Below are positions 1-4,902 of a stretch of 5,994 nucleotides of DNA, in pieces. This DNA comes from Phycisphaerales bacterium. Lineage in GTDB: Bacteria; Planctomycetota; Phycisphaerae; Sedimentisphaerales; Anaerohalosphaeraceae. The stretch spans positions 1 to 5,994 of the forward strand of contig DSDR01000292.1 in NCBI GenBank assembly GCA_011048645.1, in the 5' to 3' direction. The position numbers were made by a program, and so were the translations under genes. Under the pieces are notes generated by a model. That model worked only from the letters and a program-made list of their open reading frames with translations. It did not search any database and was not told where the DNA came from. Positions within the stretch are counted from its first letter, which is position 1. Every line of letters starts with the position of its first letter.

Positions 1-82
1 CTACGTTCCGGAGCCGGCAACCCTTGCGTTGCTCGGACTGGGCAGCCTGGCGACCATCCGCAGAAAACGCGAATCGCTTTAA
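1..82 (+). CDS. PEP-CTERM sorting-signal protein, C-terminal end only
   Basis: Only the last 26 codons are visible (frame begins at base 2, stop TAA at 80-82). They encode a short tail with VPEP, then a hydrophobic stretch rich in Leu, Gly and Ala, then a basic end (RRKRESL). This is the three-part layout of a PEP-CTERM signal, which in known systems is recognised by an exosortase-type transpeptidase as the protein crosses the membrane. The protein is therefore probably exported and surface-associated or extracellular. Nothing can be said about its main domain, which lies upstream of the window. PEP-CTERM proteins are abundant in Planctomycetota and some other Gram-negative groups. The terminator at 161-197 probably ends this transcript. 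Confidence 0.82.
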   Translation, partial: YVPEPATLALLGLGSLATIRRKRESL

Positions 83-160
83 CAGCGGACAGCATCGATG
101 CGCCCGCGATTGGCCTGCAGGCGTCAGATATGGATTATTGAACGGATGACAACTTCAAGA

Positions 161-197
161 GAGTGGGCAATAGATTTATTGCCCGCTCATTTTTTTT
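161..197 (+). terminator. Intrinsic terminator after the PEP-CTERM gene
   Basis: A 12-bp stem (GAGTGGGCAATA, 161-172, with TATTGCCCGCTC, 177-188) closes a 4-base loop GATT. All pairs are Watson-Crick except one G-U wobble. It is followed by A and eight T residues (190-197). It lies 78 bases after the stop of the PEP-CTERM gene. This is a textbook Rho-independent terminator for plus-strand transcription. Confidence 0.88.
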
Positions 198-503
198 AGT
201 CCACATGATAGCTCGGCAGGGTGGGCCGTGCCCGCCTCTCATAAAGCCCTTACAGAATGATTTCCCCCATTACGCCACCGTTTCAACGCCGGATGTGCCC
301 GATTCTGTCCCTTTTTTCACCTGATCGAAGTTATCGGTCGTAGAACCTGATGTGAAAGCCTGTAGTTTCAGGAAAATGCGTTTTTCTCATCCAATCGTTA
401 TAGTCGTCCCGTTTTAAGACGATAAACAGATTGGAAAATGGAGAAACGTCGGGTAGGGAAAAGCCCTGTAGAGCATGATGCACCCTGAGACATATTCGGC
501 GTT
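198..503. other. Intergenic region, no gene seen
   Basis: About 300 bases between the terminator and the HTH/receiver gene with no convincing ORF. A compact hairpin is visible at 220-236 (GGTGGGC, loop CGT, GCCCGCC, one G-U pair) with no T run after it. A second small inverted repeat (TCGTC/GACGA, 9-base loop) lies around 404-422. I could not find a -35/-10 pair good enough to name as the promoter of the downstream gene. The segment presumably holds that promoter and the 5' leader. Confidence 0.5.
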
Positions 504-514
504 ATGGCCGCCAA

Positions 515-519
515 AGGGA
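515..519 (+). promoter_or_regulatory. Ribosome binding site deciding the start at 525
   Basis: AGGGA, within AAAGGGAA, lies 5 bases before the ATG at 525. The earlier in-frame ATG at 504 has only a poor GAGA upstream. The match to the anti-Shine-Dalgarno is modest, so this favours the start at 525 but does not prove it. Confidence 0.45.
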
Positions 520-524
520 AACTT

Positions 525-1103
525 ATGATAAAGCGTAAAGATGTATTGACAACCGGTCAGGTTGCCCAGATCTGCCATGTTGCGCCCCGCACCGTGACCA
601 AATGGTTTGATTCAGGGCAACTCAAAGGCTACCGGATCCCCGGCTCACGGGATCGCCGTATCCCCGCCGGCGAACTGATTCGGTTTATGAAAGCCCATAA
701 TATGCCGACCGATGAGCTGGAAAAAGGGCATATCCGGATACTTTTAATCGATAGTCGAGTTGAAGTCGCTCGGCAACTTGCCCGGGATTTGCAAACCAAA
801 GGCAGTTTCTCCGTCGAAATTGCCCAAAACAGCTTTGACGCCGGCCTGATGGCCCAGAAAATGCGTCCGAACATCATCCTTGTGGAGCTGATGAATCCGG
901 ACATTGACGCCCATGAAATGTGCAGTTATGTCTGTGACAATGAGGAGCTGAAAGACTGCTGCGTCATCGCCCTGGCGGGGGGATTGTCCTCAACAGAGGT
1001 CCAGGCCCTCTTGAAACAAGGCTTCGGCGGCGTGGTCACCGAGCCGGTCAATATCAACAAGATTCTGGCGTGTATTCAGGAAAAGTGCCCCGTCTTTTAT
1101 TGA
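525..1103 (+). CDS. Excisionase-like HTH protein with degenerate receiver domain
   Basis: A 192-residue protein if it starts at 525; an ATG at 504 would add 7 residues. Residues about 7-56 form a MerR/excisionase-type (HTH_17-like) winged helix: LTTGQVAQI, then APRTVTKWFDSGQLKGYRIP, then SRDRRIP and a helix. This is the DNA-binding part. Residues about 70-190 follow the beta-alpha pattern of a CheY-like receiver, but key residues are changed. The acidic pair is D76-S77 (IDSR). The phospho-acceptor position is Glu121 (VELMNPD) instead of Asp. The Thr/Ser switch position is Ala151. The conserved Lys is Glu173, before a proline (TEP). So it is probably a pseudo-receiver that is not phosphorylated, or is held in an active-like state by Glu121. 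It is likely a transcription factor; the target is unknown. It stands alone, with no histidine kinase nearby and the tRNA gene convergent to it. The fold calls are from motif reading. Confidence 0.85.
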   Translation: MIKRKDVLTTGQVAQICHVAPRTVTKWFDSGQLKGYRIPGSRDRRIPAGELIRFMKAHNMPTDELEKGHIRILLIDSRVEVARQLARDLQTKGSFSVEIAQNSFDAGLMAQKMRPNIILVELMNPDIDAHEMCSYVCDNEELKDCCVIALAGGLSSTEVQALLKQGFGGVVTEPVNINKILACIQEKCPVFY

Positions 1104-1160
1104 AAAACACACCGCTCCCAACCCTGTCAAATCCGGAATAATCAACGTTTGCCGCACGTC

Positions 1161-1195
1161 AGGCGAATGCAGCGGCCTGCCTTTGCATTCGGCCT
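1161..1195. other. Strong hairpin between HTH gene and tRNA-Gly
   Basis: CGAATGCA (1164-1171) pairs perfectly with TGCATTCG (1184-1191). The stem extends by AGG/CCT around one bulged G. The 12-base loop can itself form GGC/GCC. It lies between two convergent genes, 57 bases after the HTH/receiver gene and 8 bases beyond the 3' end of the tRNA. No T run follows on either strand, so it is not a classical intrinsic terminator. It may act as a bidirectional 3'-end barrier or help tRNA 3' processing; that role is inferred. Confidence 0.45.
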
Positions 1196-1203
1196 TAAGA
1201 CAC

Positions 1204-1274
1204 AGCGGGCGATCGGAATCGAACCGACATGGCCAGCTTGGAAGGCTGGAGCTTTACCATTAAGCTACGCCCGC
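1204..1274 (-). tRNA. tRNA-Gly (anticodon UCC)
   Basis: Read on the minus strand, the sequence folds into a full cloverleaf of 71 bases. The acceptor stem is GCGGGCG/CGCCCGC with discriminator U. The D arm is GCT...AGC around AATGGTAAA. The anticodon stem is CCAGC/GCTGG with loop CTTCCAA, giving anticodon UCC. The T stem is GTCGG/CCGAT (one G-U) with loop TTCGATT. A UCC anticodon reads glycine codons GGA and GGG. The 3' CCA is not encoded (the genomic bases after the discriminator are GTG), so CCA must be added enzymatically. It is divergent from proA and convergent with the HTH/receiver gene. Confidence 0.97.
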
Positions 1275-1338
1275 ATTTGTAAAAACTCTATGATACTCGA
1301 ACTGACCGAAAACCGGCTCCATTTCGACATAAATATAG

Positions 1339-1366
1339 TCTATAAAAAATGTTACAGTGTTCCCAA
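1339..1366 (-). promoter_or_regulatory. Weak proximal promoter candidate for tRNA-Gly
   Basis: On the minus strand, TTGGGA (4/6 match to TTGACA) is separated by 16 bases from TATAGA (4/6 match to TATAAT), about 65 bases upstream of the mature tRNA 5' end. The match is modest and the AT-rich segment offers alternatives such as TATATT just downstream. It would matter if the upstream T5 hairpin stops transcription from the stronger promoter at 1466-1494. Confidence 0.25.
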
Positions 1367-1459
1367 AAAGGCCGCAAAACGGCTCGCCCGAAAGGGCGAA
1401 TCCTCAATTTTGCTTTTTAATCTTTAATTTTTGCTCTCTCAAACTGGCCATCAGTCAGT
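1366..1459 (-). ncRNA. Candidate small RNA or leader upstream of tRNA-Gly
   Basis: This is the predicted product of the minus-strand promoter at 1466-1494, up to a hairpin followed by a T run. In transcript order it has a 5' stem AACTG/CAGTT, a long A-rich unpaired stretch, then two adjacent hairpins: TCGCCC/GGGCGA (1384-1399) and GCCG/CGGC with loop TTTTG (1371-1383), followed by C and TTTTT. No coding frame of note is seen. The last stem is only 4 bp, so termination may be partial. The segment could be an independent RNA of about 95 bases, an attenuator in the tRNA leader, or just processed leader. I recognise no known RNA family, and there is no SRP or tmRNA signature. Confidence 0.3.
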
Positions 1460-1465
1460 TGGTGT

Positions 1466-1494
1466 ATTATAGAGCATCGGTCAAGTCGTGACAA
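1466..1494 (-). promoter_or_regulatory. Near-consensus sigma70-type promoter, minus strand
   Basis: On the minus strand, TTGTCA (5/6 match) is followed by an optimal 17-base spacer and a perfect TATAAT (the complement of ATTATA at 1466-1471). The expected start is near 1459. This is the best promoter in the window. It points towards tRNA-Gly, whose mature 5' end lies about 185 bases downstream, with two hairpins and a T5 run in between. Such a strong match fits stable-RNA expression. Confidence 0.6.
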
Positions 1495-1517
1495 GCCCTT
1501 ATTCCAAAGTTTTTACT
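1488..1517 (+). promoter_or_regulatory. proA: Candidate proA promoter sharing a -35 with the divergent one
   Basis: On the plus strand, GTGACA (1488-1493, 5/6 match to TTGACA) is 18 bases before TTTACT (1512-1517, 4/6 match to TATAAT). It would start a leader of about 70 bases before the proA ATG at 1592. The -35 element physically overlaps that of the minus-strand promoter, so the two could not be occupied together. An alternative -10 (TATTAT, 1465-1470) lacks a good -35. Confidence 0.3.
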
Positions 1518-1577
1518 GGCTTGATAACCACATTGCCGATACACTGAAACATTTGGAAACATTGAAAGAAATGATTC

Positions 1578-1584
1578 AGAGGAG
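1578..1584 (+). promoter_or_regulatory. proA: Strong Shine-Dalgarno deciding the proA start
   Basis: AGAGGAG lies 7 bases before the ATG at 1592, ideal strength and spacing. The in-frame ATG at 1553 has no comparable site and would add 13 residues with no counterpart in ProA as I know it. The start is therefore placed at 1592. Confidence 0.85.
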
Positions 1585-1591
1585 TGCGACG

Positions 1592-2890
1592 ATGACAATT
1601 GCGCAAACAGCCCGACAGGCGCGCCGAGCATCCCGACAGCTTGCCGCCTGTCCTTCCGAGCGGAAAAACGCCGCCTTGAAGGCCGTCCGAGACGCCTTGC
1701 GGACGCAGTCGCAGGCCATTATCCACGCCAACCGGGCGGACATCGAGCAGGCCGAGCAGGACAATCTATCCAAACCCTTGCTCAAACGCCTGAAATTTGA
1801 CGAAGACAAAATCAGCGAAGCCTGTGCGGGGCTGGACAGCCTGATCGCTCTCGAAGACCCCGTCGGCAAGACCCTGGCCGCAACGGAACTGGATGAAAGT
1901 CTGGAGTTGTACAAGGTCACCTGCCCGATTGGCGTCATCGGCGTGATTTTTGAGTCGCGACCGGACGCGCTGGTGCAGATTTCCTCGCTGTGCCTTAAAA
2001 GCGGCAACGCCGTGCTGCTCAAGGGCGGTTCAGAGGCGGCCCGGACCAACCGCGTGCTGGCTGAGACCATCACCCGGGCCGCGGCCGCGGCAGGGCTGCC
2101 TGACGGCTGGCTGGGACTGCTCGAAACGCGGGCCGATGTGGCCGCGATGTTGGCGCTGGATGACGATATCGATCTAATCATCCCCCGCGGCAGCAACGAA
2201 TTCGTCCGGCACATTATGGACAACACCCGCATCCCCGTGATGGGGCATGCCGATGGCATCTGCCATGTCTATGTCGATGCGGCGGCGGATATCCCGATGG
2301 CGGTCAAGCTGACGGTCGATTCCAAGTGTCAGTATGTCGCGGTCTGCAACGCCGCCGAGACGCTGCTGGTGCATCAGGCGGTTGCGGCCGACTTTCTCCC
2401 GAAGCTCAAGACGGAACTGAATGCCCACGGCGTCGATCTGCGCGGCTGCGACAAGACCCGGCAGATCATCGACTGTGCCGTTGCCGACGAACACGACTGG
2501 AAGACCGAATACCTCGACGCGGTTCTGTCGATTCGCGTGGTGGATTCACTCGAAGAGGCCATCGAACACATCAACACCTACGGCTCCGGCCATACCGACG
2601 CTATTGTTACCGACGACCGGAATGCCGCGATGCAGTTTATGGATCAGATCGATTCGGCCGACGTATTCTGGAACGCGAGCACCCGCTTTGCCGACGGTTA
2701 CCGGTACGGCCTCGGCGCCGAAGTCGGCATCAGCACCGGCAAACTCCACGCCCGCGGCCCGGTTGGGATGGAAGGCCTGCTCATCTACAAATGGCGGCTT
2801 CTCGGCAAAGGCCACATTGTCGCCGATTACACTGGCGCTGGCGACAAGCCCTTTACACACAACAAGCTCAATAAGTCCTATCGCATGTAG
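1592..2890 (+). CDS. proA: Glutamate-5-semialdehyde dehydrogenase (gamma-glutamyl phosphate reductase)
   Basis: A 432-residue cytoplasmic enzyme of the aldehyde dehydrogenase superfamily. It reduces gamma-glutamyl phosphate with NADPH to glutamate-5-semialdehyde, the second step of proline synthesis. Family landmarks occur in order: IGVIGVIFESRPD (113-125), GNAVLLKGGSEA (138-149), IPRGS (197-201), the catalytic cysteine Cys252 in VAVCNAAETLLV, NASTRFADG (361-369) and LHARGPVGMEG (385-395). Length is close to the E. coli enzyme (417). The difference is mostly a C-terminal tail of about 15 residues (after VADYTGAG, containing KPFTH), which I believe is common in planctomycete-type ProA. The substrate comes from ProB, encoded downstream. 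The gene precedes proB, the reverse of the usual proB-proA order, and an AT-rich gene lies between them. The coding sequence is GC-rich (75% in one sampled 60-base line) and intact. Confidence 0.97.
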   Translation: MTIAQTARQARRASRQLAACPSERKNAALKAVRDALRTQSQAIIHANRADIEQAEQDNLSKPLLKRLKFDEDKISEACAGLDSLIALEDPVGKTLAATELDESLELYKVTCPIGVIGVIFESRPDALVQISSLCLKSGNAVLLKGGSEAARTNRVLAETITRAAAAAGLPDGWLGLLETRADVAAMLALDDDIDLIIPRGSNEFVRHIMDNTRIPVMGHADGICHVYVDAAADIPMAVKLTVDSKCQYVAVCNAAETLLVHQAVAADFLPKLKTELNAHGVDLRGCDKTRQIIDCAVADEHDWKTEYLDAVLSIRVVDSLEEAIEHINTYGSGHTDAIVTDDRNAAMQFMDQIDSADVFWNASTRFADGYRYGLGAEVGISTGKLHARGPVGMEGLLIYKWRLLGKGHIVADYTGAGDKPFTHNKLNKSYRM

Positions 2891-2894
2891 CTGG

Positions 2895-2900
2895 AAGGAG
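2895..2900 (+). promoter_or_regulatory. Ribosome binding site of the gene between proA and proB
   Basis: AAGGAG lies 5 bases before the ATG at 2906, within the 15-base gap after the proA stop. It supports the start and suggests translation from a transcript that runs on from proA. Confidence 0.75.
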
Positions 2901-2905
2901 ATCGT

Positions 2906-3667
2906 ATGAGCTGGATTCATTTTTTCTCAGCCGCATTGTCTGGAGGGTTTGTTGTAAAAATTTTGGACTTTGTATATTCTGAGTTTTCGAGAAAACGAGA
3001 AAAAACTACCTCTGCAAAGCAAGTTGTTGCTAAACACATCGACCCGATATTGAAGTCTGCCGACCAACTTCTTGGACAGTTGATTTCTTTGGCTAAAAAC
3101 GATTTTCGCCCTTTATTTTCCCAAAGCGATACCAAACAAATTGAAGTTGAATATACAATGTATCTTATTGCAAACTTTTGGGCATGTTTGTTAGTTTTAG
3201 AAAAAGACAGCATTCATGTCGATTTGGCTGAACGGAAAGAGGGAAGGCATCTTTTACGATTTATTTCCACTCTCAAAGCAAAAAGAAACAGATTGCTCTC
3301 ACGTGCAGAACAACAAGTTATCGGAGAGTCTATTATTGAAGAAAGTCATAGGGGATTAAAAATAAAATCCTTTTATCATTTTCTGGATAGCTACAAAAAT
3401 CCCCAAACATCTTTTAATATATGGTTTAACCCTTTAAGGTCTCTGCTTGAACGCTCCAAAAGCAGAGCAATCCGACAGCATATTTTGCTCTATGGTGTAA
3501 TTCTTCACGCCATGGTAGATAATCTGGATGCACGACATCACTATGTTAGGGATAGGAAGTCTTACCCCAATAAGCTGACAAGACGAACACGAAACGACAT
3601 CAAGAACAGGATATTTGGGGTCTATTTAACTGAAATAAGAGAACATGCTAAGTATTGGAAAGTCTAA
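2906..3667 (+). CDS. Membrane-anchored protein of unknown function in AT-rich DNA
   Basis: A 253-residue protein that I cannot name. Residues about 4-24 form one likely membrane helix or uncleaved signal anchor, followed by a basic stretch (SRKREK, 28-33), suggesting that the rest is cytoplasmic. The remainder is predicted helical and highly charged. Notable segments are HIDPILKSADQLLGQL (44-59), EYTMYLIANFWACLLVLEKD (82-101), RAEQQVIGESIIEE (133-146), FNIWFNPLRSLLE (170-182) and ILLYGVILHAMVDNLD (193-208). From memory this order (N-terminal anchor, DPxLxxAxxL, RxEQxxIGExI, a final helix with D-LD) resembles a widespread unnamed bacterial family of similar size; this needs a profile search. 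There are no catalytic motifs or cysteine clusters. It starts 15 bases after proA. Base composition is unlike its neighbours (30, 37 and 43% GC in three sampled lines), suggesting transfer. A role in proline synthesis is not implied by position. Confidence 0.85.
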   Translation: MSWIHFFSAALSGGFVVKILDFVYSEFSRKREKTTSAKQVVAKHIDPILKSADQLLGQLISLAKNDFRPLFSQSDTKQIEVEYTMYLIANFWACLLVLEKDSIHVDLAERKEGRHLLRFISTLKAKRNRLLSRAEQQVIGESIIEESHRGLKIKSFYHFLDSYKNPQTSFNIWFNPLRSLLERSKSRAIRQHILLYGVILHAMVDNLDARHHYVRDRKSYPNKLTRRTRNDIKNRIFGVYLTEIREHAKYWKV

Positions 3668-3673
3668 AAAAAA

Positions 3674-3717
3674 CGCCCGCGTTGCACTTCGGTGTAAACA
3701 CCTTCGCAAGTTGGGCG
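3674..3717. other. Long imperfect hairpin after the AT-rich gene
   Basis: Three nested paired segments: CGCCC/GGGCG (3674-3678 with 3713-3717), TTGC/GCAA (3682-3685 with 3706-3709) and GGTGT/ACACC (3691-3695 with 3698-3702). They are separated by internal loops GCG/GTT and ACTTC/TTC. It begins 6 bases after the stop of the AT-rich gene. On its minus-strand side it is followed by eight T residues (A8 at 3666-3673), so it is terminator-like for minus-strand transcription, yet no minus-strand gene is known here. On the plus side only a loose T-rich stretch follows. The right arm contains GTTGGGC (3710-3716), which fits the GTTRRRY end of integron attC sites. The left arm lacks the matching AAC, so that identity is weak. 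Confidence 0.55.
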
Positions 3718-3738
3718 ATTCTATCCTATTTATATAAT
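3711..3738 (+). promoter_or_regulatory. proB: Promoter candidate for proB
   Basis: A perfect TATAAT (3733-3738) is preceded, after 16 bases, by TTGGGC (3711-3716; the TTG core matches). The expected start is near 3745, giving an AT-rich leader of about 54 bases before proB. The -35 lies in the right arm of the hairpin at 3674-3717. The -10 is convincing and the -35 is weak. The promoter sits in the AT-rich segment, so proB may be transcribed independently of proA. Confidence 0.5.
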
Positions 3739-3798
3739 ACGTTAAAATCTGGAAAATACAAGATTATTTTTCGTACAAAAACAAATTTAGATGGAATT

Positions 3799-4902
3799 AT
3801 GCGAAATTTCACACAATCCAGCCGCGTCGTCATCAAGATCGGCACTTCGACGCTCAGTACGCCCGACGGCATCAACACCGCGTATTTTACCGCCCTGGCC
3901 GAACAGGTTGCCGCCCTGAAGGCCGCCGGCCGACAGGTCATCATCGTCACCAGCGGCGCCATCGGGATGGGCGCCAAACGCCTCAGACTCAACGGTCCGG
4001 TGGTGGATTTGAAATTGCGGCAGGCCTGCGCCGCCATCGGCCAGCCGCTGCTGATGCACGAATATCACAAGGCCTTTGCCGAACACGACATCATCGTCTC
4101 ACAGGTGTTGCTGACCGCCGAGGTTCTCAGCCGTCGAAAGACCTATCTGAATTTGCGCAATGCCGTCGAGGCCCTGCTTCGGCTCGGCGTCGTGCCCGTT
4201 GTCAACGAAAACGACAGCATCTCCACCGCCGAGATCGGCACGGCCTTTGGCGATAACGACAAACTCAGCGCCCTGGTCGCCAGCAAAATCGACGCCGATT
4301 TGCTGCTGATGCTCACCGACATCGACGCGCTGTACGACAAAGATCCCCGCCGCTGTCCCGACGCTCAACCCATTCGTCTGGTTCGGGATATCACTGCGGA
4401 CATCGAAAAAGCCGCCGGCAGAAAAAAGGGCAGCCTCTATTCGACCGGCGGAATGAAAAGCAAGATCGCCGCCGCGCGCATCGCCGCCCTGGCCGGCTGC
4501 CGCATAGTTCTGGCTGATGGCCGCGAGTCGAATGTCATCCGACGCATCCTCGACGGCGAACCGCTCGGCACGCTGTTTATGCCCAAAGGCAAGCTGGCCA
4601 ACCGCGCCCGCTGGATCCTCAACTGTGAGCCGGAAGGCGTCGTGCGCATTGATGCCGGGGCGATGGCCGCCCTGCGCCGACGCAAAAGCTTGCTGCCCAG
4701 CGGCGTCATCGGCATCGAAGGACACTTTGAGGCCGGCGCGGTGGTGATGATCAACGACGCCGCCAAAGCCCTGACCAGCCTCAGCGCCGATGAATTACGC
4801 GAGCTGGCCGGCAAACACAGCGCCGAAATCCGCGACCGCCTCGGCAAAGACCGACGCGATGTCGTCGCCGTGCCCGAAGACATTGTCTTTCTCGATCCGT
4901 AA
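3799..4902 (+). CDS. proB: Glutamate 5-kinase
   Basis: A 367-residue cytoplasmic enzyme, the same length as E. coli ProB. It phosphorylates glutamate with ATP to gamma-glutamyl phosphate, the first and usually proline-inhibited step of proline synthesis. The amino acid kinase domain covers about 1-260: VIKIGTS with Lys13 (8-17), TSGAIGMG (51-58), NEND (136-139), GDND (151-154), LTDIDALYDKDP (172-183), STGGMKSK (215-222, Lys222 aligning with the conserved lysine of the family) and GTLFMP (257-262). A PUA domain follows at about 276-355 (RIDAGA...LLPSGVIGI...GAVVMI). The ATG at 3799 is chosen because upstream in-frame codons to 3655 are AT-rich, overlap the preceding gene and cross its hairpin, and because this start gives the standard length. 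The Shine-Dalgarno is poor (TGGA, very close). GC content jumps to 72% in a sampled line. Confidence 0.97.
   Translation: MRNFTQSSRVVIKIGTSTLSTPDGINTAYFTALAEQVAALKAAGRQVIIVTSGAIGMGAKRLRLNGPVVDLKLRQACAAIGQPLLMHEYHKAFAEHDIIVSQVLLTAEVLSRRKTYLNLRNAVEALLRLGVVPVVNENDSISTAEIGTAFGDNDKLSALVASKIDADLLLMLTDIDALYDKDPRRCPDAQPIRLVRDITADIEKAAGRKKGSLYSTGGMKSKIAAARIAALAGCRIVLADGRESNVIRRILDGEPLGTLFMPKGKLANRARWILNCEPEGVVRIDAGAMAALRRRKSLLPSGVIGIEGHFEAGAVVMINDAAKALTSLSADELRELAGKHSAEIRDRLGKDRRDVVAVPEDIVFLDP

Noticed and set aside
1149..1427. Open frame of 92 codons on the plus strand
   Set aside because: It runs antisense through the whole tRNA-Gly gene and the hairpin before it, has no ribosome binding site and no protein-like pattern.
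1553..1591. Earlier ProA start at the ATG at 1553
   Set aside because: No Shine-Dalgarno there, while AGAGGAG is ideally placed for the ATG at 1592.
1576..2259. 227-codon minus-strand frame inside proA, and similar long frames inside proA and proB
   Set aside because: Long overlapping frames are expected in GC-rich genes; compositions rich in Ser, Arg and Ala without motifs mark them as shadows.
2889..2915. Direct repeat AGCTGGA on both sides of the start of the AT-rich gene (2889-2895 and 2909-2915)
   Set aside because: Only 7 bases and 20 bases apart at the same end of the insert, so it does not mark a target duplication; chance is the simpler reading.
3655..3798. N-terminal extension of ProB from the ATG at 3655
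   Set aside because: It overlaps the end of the preceding gene, crosses the hairpin and the TATAAT promoter, is AT-rich, and would make ProB 48 residues longer than the standard 367.
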